Assembly: GCA_963847595.1 (NCBI GenBank)
Contig: CAWKAJ010000002.1
Location: 1,674,001-1,738,000, forward strand
Source: JACWAE01 sp963847595
GTDB taxonomy: Bacteria; Chloroflexota; Dehalococcoidia; SZUA-161
Length of the DNA stretch: 64,000 nucleotides
Direction: 5' to 3'
The notes under the pieces were generated by a model. It was given only the letters and a program-made list of their open reading frames with translations, was not told the DNA's origin and did not search any database. The position numbers and the translations under genes are program-made. Below, one piece after another: positions 27,794-35,975 of the stretch; position 1 is the stretch's first letter, and the number at the start of each line of letters is the position of its first letter.

Positions 27794-29014
27794 TTATATC
27801 CTCACCCTCACTTCGCCGGACATCAGCTTGGGTAAAAGTATATCTCGTTGTCGTTTGAGAGTTTGAACGGCTTTGAGATTGTGTTGCATTTTACTGTAGA
27901 TGGGTGTCACAACCGCATTGTACTCTGTCAAGGTTGTATCATCAGGTAAGAAACATTTGAAATTAAATATTACTTCAGGGTCAATCCGTTGGTGACTGCC
28001 ACTTGTACCACCGACACCGGCTGCGATTTCGTCGTAGTTTTCGGGATGGCCGATGAAACCATAAAGGAAGAAAAAATATTTCTCAGCTTTTGGATTCATC
28101 ACTTGAAATTCTGTTGAACATACGGAGTTTTCAGCTATTGAACTGGGAATAAGCCAGACTCGCTTGTCTTTGTGGGGATTCAATTTGGAAAAAAGAATTG
28201 TGTTCCTTATTACTTTGTATTTATTGCTTTGTATCAATGAGCCAAGCTCACGAGTTGGCATGTGCGATTCATCGAACGCAGGGATACTATAATGATAAAA
28301 AAGGGTATCTGGATTTCTATTAGGATGAATGCTTGTCTTCTCATGATGGGCGAGTCTGCTTACAGTGCATTCTTGCCAAGTGGCCTTACGATTATCAACA
28401 AAGAAATGCCTGAACACCGCCTCGGTCATTCCTTCCAGCGTTTTGTTCTGTTGGTGTAGGAGGTCGATCTTGTCGTCAAGGCTGGAAAGCACACCGGCAA
28501 TGGCTCTCTGCTCGGGGAGCGGGGGGAGGAGGATTGATAAGCTCTCTATCATCTCTTTTGTTAAGGCTCGTCTTGTACAACCAATCTCTGCAATTGAGTT
28601 TAGCTCTGGCTTTATTGAATGCAGATAATAAAACACATATTTGTAATCAGCATCCTTGCCTATCGGACGAATAATGGACACATGCTGATTCACTCGTGCA
28701 GGTAAATATTCTTTGGGTGCAAGGCAACATCTTGTGACTGATTCCCCAGTTATGTTCATCAGAATATCATTTGCTTCAACGGTAACATTGTTCAGTAAAT
28801 TCGCCTGCTCCTCATCAATAAAAGCTAGACCACCAATATCGAAGTGGAAATCATACACATTCTGACTGCGGATCAACGTTATCCCCGAAGATTTATATGA
28901 GTTTTCACCGCCGTTAGGCGTTGCGCCACTACCAATTTTACTAGTGATATCGCCCAGCTTGCATTCCTTCCACTCGCTCATCCCTTTATCTCCAGCTTCG
29001 CCGCTATCAATCAT
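27794..29014 (-). CDS. hsdS: type I restriction enzyme, S (specificity) subunit
   Basis: 406 residues with the two-target-recognition-domain layout: TRD1 about 1-165, a conserved helical spacer LPPLPEQRAIAGVLSSLDDK with LEGMTEAVFRHFF, TRD2 about 210-370, and a second conserved helix ending LKRQRDILLPKLMSGEVRV. It determines the bipartite DNA target. Its start overlaps the fic stop by 4 nt, so the two are translationally coupled. Confidence 0.94.
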   Translation of the reverse strand: MIDSGEAGDKGMSEWKECKLGDITSKIGSGATPNGGENSYKSSGITLIRSQNVYDFHFDIGGLAFIDEEQANLLNNVTVEANDILMNITGESVTRCCLAPKEYLPARVNQHVSIIRPIGKDADYKYVFYYLHSIKPELNSIAEIGCTRRALTKEMIESLSILLPPLPEQRAIAGVLSSLDDKIDLLHQQNKTLEGMTEAVFRHFFVDNRKATWQECTVSRLAHHEKTSIHPNRNPDTLFYHYSIPAFDESHMPTRELGSLIQSNKYKVIRNTILFSKLNPHKDKRVWLIPSSIAENSVCSTEFQVMNPKAEKYFFFLYGFIGHPENYDEIAAGVGGTSGSHQRIDPEVIFNFKCFLPDDTTLTEYNAVVTPIYSKMQHNLKAVQTLKRQRDILLPKLMSGEVRVRI

Positions 29015-30144
29015 CGGAACAGCCCCAAATAGTCTTCAAAGCTAAAAACACGGTTGCGCTGGTAGCCGGTCGTCTCTTTAAGAATGCCGGCTGTCAAGAA
29101 AGCCTGCACCAGGTCATTTGCAGCTTTGGGAGAAAGCCCGGTGATATTCTGCACATCTTTAATCGTCACAACCGGCTTGGAAAAAAGCGCATGCAGAAAA
29201 ACCAAGCCCTGTGGGGCGCGTTTACCCATCGTTGGAATTTTATCTCTCTCGATAGTTGCCTTCAAATCAATAATTTTATGCAGGGTAGATACTCCGTTTT
29301 CCGCTGTCTGGATAACCCCGGTCAAAAAGAATTTGAGCCACTGTCCAATATCGTTCTTTGTCCTGACCAGTTCCAGATTATCGTAATACAGGTTTTTATT
29401 CTTCTCAAAAAACTCGGATAGATAGAGCAAGGGCTTATCTAACACACCCGTGCTTACCAGATACAAGGTAATCAACAAGCGCCCGATTCTACCGTTACCA
29501 TCAAGAAAAGGATGGATGGTTTCAAACTGGTAATGGGCAATGGCAATGCGAATCAAATGCGGAATCTTAATTTCCGTATTCTGCAGGAATAGTTCAAGGT
29601 CTGCTAACAGTTCCGGTAGCTCTGTATGAGCCGGCGGAATGAATACTGCATCCGCCAAGCTGGCACCACCAATCCAGTTCTGCGATTCCCTGAATTCTCC
29701 CGGATTCTTATGTTCCCCGCGTCCGCTCGAAAGAAGAATCTTGTGAGTATTCCTGATCAGTCGGTTCGAAAGTGGCAGAGTTTTCAATTCTTCGATGGCG
29801 GTATTCATTGCAGTAACGTAGTTATTCACTTCTTGCCAGTCATCTCTCTTTTCGGGGTTAATTTCTTTTTTCTCAACAATGGCTTCTTCAATATTGGTAT
29901 GCGTTCCTTCAATCCGGCTCGATATAACCGCTTCTTTAAAGACATGCATTTTGATAAACATATCCGGGTCAGGAACAAACCTTGAAAAGGAATTCAGTTC
30001 TCCAAGCTTTAAAGAAGCTCTTTCCAGGAGTTCATTGATGTCCTCGTCTGTCCAGATAAACAAATGGTTAATCTGTTCCGGCAGAAAGTACTGATATCGG
30101 TAACCTTTCCGCCATGTTCCTGCCTTAAAATCAGAGATATTCAT
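29011..30144 (-). CDS. Fic family protein with C-terminal winged helix
   Basis: 377 residues. The Fic motif HPFLDGNGRIGR (211-222) is complete, including the catalytic His, so it should transfer AMP (or another nucleotide moiety) onto a protein hydroxyl. An N-terminal self-inhibitory helix motif SSRIEGT (75-81) fits class II Fic proteins. The last about 75 residues (VTIKDVQNITGLSPKAANDLV) look like a winged helix-turn-helix. It overlaps hsdS by 4 nt and has its own promoter with repeated 8-bp boxes, which it might bind. Target and role are not known; co-translation with hsdS suggests a tie to restriction. Confidence 0.9.
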   Translation of the reverse strand: MNISDFKAGTWRKGYRYQYFLPEQINHLFIWTDEDINELLERASLKLGELNSFSRFVPDPDMFIKMHVFKEAVISSRIEGTHTNIEEAIVEKKEINPEKRDDWQEVNNYVTAMNTAIEELKTLPLSNRLIRNTHKILLSSGRGEHKNPGEFRESQNWIGGASLADAVFIPPAHTELPELLADLELFLQNTEIKIPHLIRIAIAHYQFETIHPFLDGNGRIGRLLITLYLVSTGVLDKPLLYLSEFFEKNKNLYYDNLELVRTKNDIGQWLKFFLTGVIQTAENGVSTLHKIIDLKATIERDKIPTMGKRAPQGLVFLHALFSKPVVTIKDVQNITGLSPKAANDLVQAFLTAGILKETTGYQRNRVFSFEDYLGLFR

Positions 30145-30175
30145 TAGTGCCTTTTCCCTAAAATATGGATTCGCC

Positions 30176-30231
30176 TATTTTACTTTATAATGATAAGGTA
30201 AAATATACATTATCTTATTTTACTTTGTCAA
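30176..30231 (-). promoter_or_regulatory. promoter/operator of fic-hsdS-hsdR
   Basis: On the minus strand TTGACA (30226-30231) and TATATT (30202-30207) are separated by 18 bp, a good sigma-70 promoter. Three copies of the 8-mer GTAAAATA overlap it: at 30216-30223 and 30176-30183 in the transcript direction, and at 30198-30205 in the opposite direction over the -10 box. Centre spacings of about 18 and 22 bp place them near the same DNA face. This suggests a repressor that blocks transcription of fic, hsdS and hsdR separately from hsdM. Confidence 0.65.
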
Positions 30232-30241
30232 CCGTTTCCAG

Positions 30242-31858
30242 TTACTGTTTTATATCCAATCGGGATAGATTCTCCCGAATGAGTTCATTCAACCGGTTTT
30301 CCTCCTTCATCTGCTCATCAAGTTCTGCCTTAAGCTTCCCGAACCGTTCCGTAAAATTAAAATCATCCTCGTCTTCGGGCAGGCCGATGTAACGGCCCGG
30401 CGTGAGCACATAATCTTTCTCTCTGATTTCATTGAGCGTCACCGATTTACAAAAGCCCGGCACATCTTCGTAATTGTCTGTCTTGTTGTGCCAGTGGTGG
30501 TACGTCTCGGTTATTTTGGCAATGTCTTCAGCGGTAAAGTCTTTGGTCCGGCGATTAATAAGATAGCCGAGATTGCGGGCATCGATAAACAGAACTTTAT
30601 CAAGGCGGCCTTCTTTCCGGCGCGACAGGAACCAGAGACAGGCTGGTATCTGCGTATTCAAAAAGAGTTTTGCCGGAAGGTTGACGATACAGTCAAGAAG
30701 TCCGGCTTCAATAATAGCTTTGCGTATTTCGCCCTCGCCGCTGGTTTTGGAAGTAAGAGAGCCCTTGGCGAGCACAAAGCCTGCCATGCCTTTGGGCGAC
30801 ATGTGATAGATGAAGTGTTGAATCCAGGCGTAATTGGCATTACCGGCGGGTGGGATGCCATACTTCCAGCGAGCGTCATCTTTTAAAAGGTCACCCGACC
30901 AGTCGGAGTCGTTGAACGGCGGATTGGCCAAGATGAAGTCGGCCTTCAAGTCTTTGTGCGCGTCATTGAGAAACGAGCCTTCGTTGTTCCACTTGATATT
31001 TGAGCTATCGATCCCGCGAATGGCAAGGTTCATTTTACACAAGCGCCAAGTCGTTTGGTTTGACTCCTGGCCGTAAATGGATATCAGGTCGGCAGGATTG
31101 AGGCTGATGCCGTTACCGTTACCTTTCTTTTTATAGTGGTCCTGGTGAGCGGCAATAAACTTCTCGCTCTGAACAAACATGCCGCCCGACCCGCAGCAAG
31201 GGTCGAAAACGCGGCCTTCGTATGGTTCAAGCATTTCAACCAGCAGCTTGACCACGCTTCGGGGCGTGTAGAACTGACCGCCCTTTTTCCCTTCAGCAAG
31301 AGCGAATTGACCGAGGAAATATTCATACACCTGGCCGAGCACATCCTTGCTTTGCGCTTGCTCGGTCCCGAGCGCAATCGTGCCGACAAGGTCGATAAGA
31401 CCGCCTAAACTTGCCCGGTCAAGGTTCTGACGAGCGTAAACTTTGGGAAGAACGCCCTTAAGGGAAGGATTCTGGCGTTCAATAGCTTCCATGGCCTCGT
31501 CCACATAACCGCCAATATCTACTTTCTTGCCATTATCAAGAAGGATTTCGGTCTTCTTGGCGTTAGCCGAAATGGGCTTCCAACGGGCGATAGGCGGGAC
31601 AAAGAAAACCTTTTCCGCCGTGTATTCGTTCGGGTCTTCCGAGTCAGCCCCTTCGTATTCGCCCTTGCCGTTTACAAGTTTGAAATGCAGAACTTCAAAG
31701 GCATCGGATATGTATTTCAAAAAGATCAAGCCGAGGACAACATGCTTATATTCCGCGGCATCCATGTTTTTGCGCAGTTTGTCGGCGGATTGCCAGAGTG
31801 TCGTTTCGATGGATTCCTGCTTGTTATTCTTCTTGTCTGCCTGCTTGACTTTAGGCAT
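30242..31858 (-). CDS. hsdM: type I restriction enzyme, M (methylase) subunit
   Basis: 538 residues from the ATG at 31856-31858 (GGAG 5 nt upstream); a longer frame begins 18 codons earlier but lacks a ribosome site. N-terminal HsdM_N helical domain (ETTLWQSADKLRKNMDAAEY), SAM-binding motif FDPCCGSGGMF and catalytic NPPFNDSDW, typical of N6-adenine methylases. First gene of the R-M locus, separated from fic by 97 bp containing a promoter. Confidence 0.95.
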   Translation of the reverse strand: MPKVKQADKKNNKQESIETTLWQSADKLRKNMDAAEYKHVVLGLIFLKYISDAFEVLHFKLVNGKGEYEGADSEDPNEYTAEKVFFVPPIARWKPISANAKKTEILLDNGKKVDIGGYVDEAMEAIERQNPSLKGVLPKVYARQNLDRASLGGLIDLVGTIALGTEQAQSKDVLGQVYEYFLGQFALAEGKKGGQFYTPRSVVKLLVEMLEPYEGRVFDPCCGSGGMFVQSEKFIAAHQDHYKKKGNGNGISLNPADLISIYGQESNQTTWRLCKMNLAIRGIDSSNIKWNNEGSFLNDAHKDLKADFILANPPFNDSDWSGDLLKDDARWKYGIPPAGNANYAWIQHFIYHMSPKGMAGFVLAKGSLTSKTSGEGEIRKAIIEAGLLDCIVNLPAKLFLNTQIPACLWFLSRRKEGRLDKVLFIDARNLGYLINRRTKDFTAEDIAKITETYHHWHNKTDNYEDVPGFCKSVTLNEIREKDYVLTPGRYIGLPEDEDDFNFTERFGKLKAELDEQMKEENRLNELIRENLSRLDIKQ

Positions 31859-31977
31859 TTTGTCTCCGTCCTGTATCGGATGTCTCAATCCTATGTTGAA
31901 TTCTAGCTCCAACTTAGTTTAACAGAAGATAGTCATGCTGGATTATATCACATACCTTCAGACTATAGTATGACGCG

Positions 31978-32240
31978 GAGATTGCTTCGTCGTCCGCCGA
32001 AGGCGGACTTCTCGCAATGACATTTGATGGGCTCTTTCCTTCCGGGAAGGACTCGGAGCGAACGGTTTAATTCCCCCTCACTTTTATTCTCTCCCGCAAG
32101 GGGAGAGAGGATTTGGGCGGTGAGATTGCCACGGCCTCCTGCGGATGGCCTCGCAATGACATACGGAAGGGCACAGCACGCTGTGCCCCTACGCTGAGTA
32201 ACGAGATTCTTCGCTAAAGCTCAGAATGACATTCTTAGGG
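31978..32240. repeat. composite cluster of dispersed repeats between hsdM and valS
   Basis: At least four repeat units are strung together: an inverted-repeat unit from GAGATTGCTTCGTCGTCCGCC to CTCGCAATGACA (31978-32022), a second unit GAGATTGCC to TCGCAATGACA (32122-32162), a copy of the GGGCACAG/CTGTGCCCCTAC palindrome (32165-32192), and a unit ending AAAGCTCAGAATGACA (about 32200-32231). Similar units occur at 35789-35903 and 52425-52475. No coding potential is seen. Confidence 0.75.
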
Positions 32241-32331
32241 GGCGAGTGGCTGTGCGCCGTACTTTGACGGGGAAGCGAAGCTAAGGTACAATGTAGGGCA
32301 GTATCCGGAAATCGAGAGGGCTTTTGGTACG

Positions 32332-34992
32332 ATGGCACAAGAAAAAAAAGAGATATCGAAGAGCTACGACCCTAAACAAATCGAGGGCAAGTGGTACCAG
32401 TTCTGGATGGAACGGGGCTATTTCACTCCTAAGATAGACCACAAAAAGAAGCCCTTTGTCATCATCATGCCACCGCCTAACGTCACCGGAGAGCTGCACC
32501 TGGGCACGGCGTTGACCGCAATCATCGAAGACACCATGACTCGCTGGCACCGTATGAAAGGTGACCCCACCCTGTGGCTGCCGGGGAGCGACCACGCAGG
32601 CATTAGCGGGCAGCTTGTGGTGGAGCAGCTCCTGGCCAAGGAGGGGCTCACCCGCCACGACATCGGCCGTGAGAAGTTCCTGGAGCAGATGTGGCTGTGG
32701 ATGAAAAAGTACAAGGGTATTATCGCCGAGCAGCACAAAAAGCTCGGCTCCTCCTGCGATTGGACGCGCGAACGCTTCACTATGGACCCGGGCCCGGCCA
32801 GGGCGGTGCGCACTACCTTCGTCAGCCTCTATAATAAAGGCTTGATATATCGCGGCGAGCGCATCATCAACTGGTGCCCCCGCTGTTCTACCGCCCTCTC
32901 GGACCTCGAGGTTGACCACAGGGAGATGCAGAGCCATCTTTACTACGTGCGTTATCGGCTGGAAGAAGGGAAAGACCAGTATATCACCGTAGCCACCACC
33001 CGTCCCGAGACTATCCTCGGCGATACCGCCGTGGCGGTGAATCCTAAAGATAAGCGCTATAAAAAACTCCTGGGCAAGAAGGCTATCCTCCCTGTAATCG
33101 GTAGAGCAATCCCCATTATCGCCGATGAAGCTGTTGACCCCGCTTTCGGTACGGGAGCGGTGAAAATCACTCCGGCCCACGACCCGGTAGACTTCGAGGT
33201 GGCACAACGGCAAAACTTGCCTGCGATTAATATATTGAACCTAGATGCCACCATGAACGACAACGCAGGCCCCTATGCAGGCCAGGACCGCTTCGCCTGC
33301 CGCAAGGCACTGCTTGCTGATTTAGAGAAAGAGGGCTTGCTGGTCAAGATAGACCCCTATGTGCATGCTGTGGGACACTGCCATCGCTGCCGCACTATCG
33401 TGGAACCGCTGGTATCGAAGCAGTGGTTTGTCAAGGGTGCGCCTCTGGCTAAACCGGCGATCGACGCCGTGGTCGAGGGCAGGATAAAGATTATCCCCGA
33501 GCGCTTCACCAAGGTCTATCTCAACTGGATGGAGAACATCCGCGACTGGTGCATCAGCCGCCAGCTCTGGTGGGGACACCGTATACCTGTCTGGTACTGT
33601 AACGACTGCGGCGAGCTCACGGTGGCTATCGATGACCCTAAAGCCTGCGCCAAGTGCGGCTCGAAGAATATCACTCAGGACCCCGATGTGCTGGACACCT
33701 GGTTCAGCTCCGGGCTGTGGCCTCATTCCACTCTGGGCTGGCCCGATAAGACCGAGGACCTCAAGTATTTCTATCCCACCTCGGTGATGGAGACCGCCTA
33801 CGATATCCTCTTCTTCTGGGTGGCCCGGATGATTATGATGGGGCTGGAGAACATGGGCGAGGTGCCTTTCCACACGGTCTACCTGCACGGTCTGATACGT
33901 GATGAGAAGGGCGAAAAGATGAGCAAGTCGCGCGGCAACGTGGTTGACCCGGTGGGCATCATCGAGAAATACGGCACCGATGCGCTGCGCTTCGCCCTCT
34001 CTACGGGCAACTCGCCGGGCAACGATATGAAGCTCAACCCGCAGAAGCTGGAGGGCAGCCGCAATTTTGCCAACAAGCTGTGGAATGCTGCCAGGTTTGT
34101 GGTGGGCAACATGGATAATGTAGAGATGAAAATCCAACCTGGCGTTCCTACCACGGAGGACCGCTGGATACTGAGCCGGCTCAACCATCTGGTGGCTGAG
34201 GTCACCGAGCTTAACGAGGACTTCCAGTTCGGCGAGGCGCTGCGGCGGATTTACGACTTTCTGTGGACGGAGTACTGCGACTGGTATATCGAGATTGCCA
34301 AGATAAGGCTTCGCCATAATCAAGGACCTAACTCTCCGCTTCCGTTACTGGTCCAGGTTCTGGAGACATCCCTGCGCCTGCTTCATCCCTTCATGCCGTT
34401 CATCACGGAGGAGCTGTGGCAGAGCCTCAGGGAGCGCCAGCCCGAGGGCAAGCCCGACTCAATTATGGTTGCGCCTTATCCAACATCGGATAGCAAGGCC
34501 TTCGATGATGGCGCTGAAAGCGAGATGGAATCGGTGTTCGAGATAGTGCGTTCCATCCGTAACGCCCGTGTGGAGAGCGGCGTCGATCCCGCAAAATTTA
34601 TTAGAGCCTTCATTATCGCGGGTGAATCCAAACTCGGACTTGAAGCCCATATAGAGGCGATTCATACTTTGGCCAGAGTGCACCCCCTGGATATCGTGAA
34701 TACTGCGGATAAGATGAAGCTGAAACAAGACCAGGCTAAGATACTGGTGCTCAAGGGTGTGGAGGTTATCCTGCCCCTGGAGGGCATGGTTGACGCTGAT
34801 GCCGAGAGAAGCCGTTTGCTCAAGGAGGTTGAGGCAAATCAGGCTGAGATAGCGCGTATCGAAAAACTGTTGCTGGATGAATCTTTTACCACCAAGGCTC
34901 CGCCTGCGGTAGTGGAGAGAGAGCGCCAGAAGCTCAGCGACCGCAAAGACAAGCTGGCTAAACTGAGCGAGCGGCTCGGACAATTGGGATAA
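32332..34992 (+). CDS. valS: valyl-tRNA synthetase
   Basis: 886 residues, full length for class Ia ValRS. HIGH-type motif HLGT at 56-59 after PPPNVTGEL, editing domain (TRPETILGDTAVAVNP, VKITPAHDPVDF), a zinc-type segment CNDCGELTV...CAKCGS, and KMSKS at 529-533. The C-terminal coiled coil tRNA-binding arm is present (about 820-886). Charges tRNA-Val in the cytoplasm. It is preceded by a repeat cluster, and no tRNA gene or T-box leader was recognised upstream. Confidence 0.97.
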   Translation: MAQEKKEISKSYDPKQIEGKWYQFWMERGYFTPKIDHKKKPFVIIMPPPNVTGELHLGTALTAIIEDTMTRWHRMKGDPTLWLPGSDHAGISGQLVVEQLLAKEGLTRHDIGREKFLEQMWLWMKKYKGIIAEQHKKLGSSCDWTRERFTMDPGPARAVRTTFVSLYNKGLIYRGERIINWCPRCSTALSDLEVDHREMQSHLYYVRYRLEEGKDQYITVATTRPETILGDTAVAVNPKDKRYKKLLGKKAILPVIGRAIPIIADEAVDPAFGTGAVKITPAHDPVDFEVAQRQNLPAINILNLDATMNDNAGPYAGQDRFACRKALLADLEKEGLLVKIDPYVHAVGHCHRCRTIVEPLVSKQWFVKGAPLAKPAIDAVVEGRIKIIPERFTKVYLNWMENIRDWCISRQLWWGHRIPVWYCNDCGELTVAIDDPKACAKCGSKNITQDPDVLDTWFSSGLWPHSTLGWPDKTEDLKYFYPTSVMETAYDILFFWVARMIMMGLENMGEVPFHTVYLHGLIRDEKGEKMSKSRGNVVDPVGIIEKYGTDALRFALSTGNSPGNDMKLNPQKLEGSRNFANKLWNAARFVVGNMDNVEMKIQPGVPTTEDRWILSRLNHLVAEVTELNEDFQFGEALRRIYDFLWTEYCDWYIEIAKIRLRHNQGPNSPLPLLVQVLETSLRLLHPFMPFITEELWQSLRERQPEGKPDSIMVAPYPTSDSKAFDDGAESEMESVFEIVRSIRNARVESGVDPAKFIRAFIIAGESKLGLEAHIEAIHTLARVHPLDIVNTADKMKLKQDQAKILVLKGVEVILPLEGMVDADAERSRLLKEVEANQAEIARIEKLLLDESFTTKAPPAVVERERQKLSDRKDKLAKLSERLGQLG

Positions 34993-35025
34993 CGAGGGTT
35001 TGACTTTCAGCTTCAAAAAAGCCTG

Positions 35026-35054
35026 TTGATTTTTCCAAATTAATGGTGTATAGT
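35026..35054 (+). promoter_or_regulatory. promoter with long leader for the zinc-ribbon gene
   Basis: TTGATT (35026-35031) and TATAGT (35049-35054) are 17 bp apart. Transcription would begin near 35061, giving a leader of about 185 nt before the ATG at 35247. The leader holds short self-complementary segments (for example ACACCG near 35056 and CGGTGT near 35080) and could be structured; no known riboswitch class was recognised. Confidence 0.5.
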
Positions 35055-35246
35055 CACACCGGAGCATGACCTCGTGACACGGTGTTTTCAAGTCGGCACC
35101 CTAGGAACCGAGAGTCCTCATTACTCATCAGGGAGAACTCCTCTTGCTTTGTCCCTCCTTGGAACTCCAGAGTCTCACATAGTTCTTGGGCCGCGAACAC
35201 GTCGAAGACGAGGCCTGGCTTATCAATCAGGAAAGGAGGTCTAGCG

Positions 35247-35570
35247 ATGGCGTTTGCGGATAAGACCCTGACTTGCCGTGACTGCGGAGCGCAGTTCACA
35301 TTCACTGCCGGTGAGCAGGAATTCTACCAATCGCGGGGCCTGGAGAATGAACCTGGCCGTTGTCCGGATTGCAGGTCAGCCCGGCGACAAGGGCGCTATG
35401 GAGCTGCCAAAGGACCGCGCGAGAAGACAAAGGTAACCTGCGCTTCCTGCGGCAAAGAGACTGAAGTCCCCTTTCAGCCCAGGAGTGGACGTCCCGTATA
35501 CTGCGATGAGTGCTTCGCTAAGGTAAGAACTCAGCGCCCGTCAGACAGAGGTCCATCAGACAAGGCGTAA
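35247..35570 (+). CDS. small zinc-ribbon protein
   Basis: 107 residues with two CxxC pairs per half: CRDCGAQFTF and CPDCRSARR in the first 50 residues (the zf-trcl style ribbon with TAGEQEFYQSRGL between them), then CASCGKET and YCDECFAK. The strong ribosome site GAAAGGAGGT (35231-35240) fixes the start; the frame is open upstream but within the leader. Arg/Lys-rich linker suggests nucleic-acid binding. Function unknown. The gene has its own promoter and a perfect terminator, so it is a single-gene unit likely expressed strongly. Confidence 0.85.
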   Translation: MAFADKTLTCRDCGAQFTFTAGEQEFYQSRGLENEPGRCPDCRSARRQGRYGAAKGPREKTKVTCASCGKETEVPFQPRSGRPVYCDECFAKVRTQRPSDRGPSDKA

Positions 35571-35600
35571 GGCCCAGAGAGCGAAGAAGGTAGGATAATT

Positions 35601-35633
35601 GAGGCGTCCTTCACCGTAGGTGAAGGACGCCTC
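35601..35633 (+). terminator. rho-independent terminator after the zinc-ribbon gene
   Basis: Perfect 15-bp stem (GAGGCGTCCTTCACC at 35601-35615 pairing with 35619-35633) with loop GTA, followed by TTCTTTGTCTT. The core GTCCTTCAC/GTGAAGGAC is shared with the rpoC terminator. Confidence 0.88.
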
Positions 35634-35788
35634 TTCTTTGTCTTAAAATGTCACAAATTTTCAACTTTACCGCGCCTAATTTAATGACTTTTTTATCCCT
35701 CGCGCGCTAGCATAGTACCGCCTGTTGAGCAACCCTTGTCTCAAACAAGCTTTATAACAACGGAGGAGCCAGAGGAGTGGAGGCACTA

Positions 35789-35903
35789 TGTCATTGCGAG
35801 TCCTTCGTTAGAAGGACGAAGCAATCTCATCGCTCTGTCGGTATCTACGGGCCACGAGGGGATTGCTTCGTCGTCCGCCAAAGGCTGACTCCTCGCAATG
35901 ACA
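35789..35903. repeat. dispersed inverted-repeat element (TGTCATTGCGAG type)
   Basis: Begins TGTCATTGCGAG and ends CTCGCAATGACA, with internal GACGAAGCAATC and GATTGCTTCGTC also mirrored. About 115 bp with nested inverted repeats, non-coding. Related units lie at 31978-32162. It sits directly upstream of the oxidoreductase gene at 35976. Confidence 0.8.
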
Positions 35904-35975
35904 TTGAAGTTTGGGGAATCAAGGGGGTTGAAAAAAGAGCAAACCTGATGCTTCTCAACGATTAAGGGGGCAAAT

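Noticed and set aside
33322..34323. 333-codon antisense frame inside valS
   Set aside because: valS is complete and conserved; the antisense translation has no domain or ribosome site.
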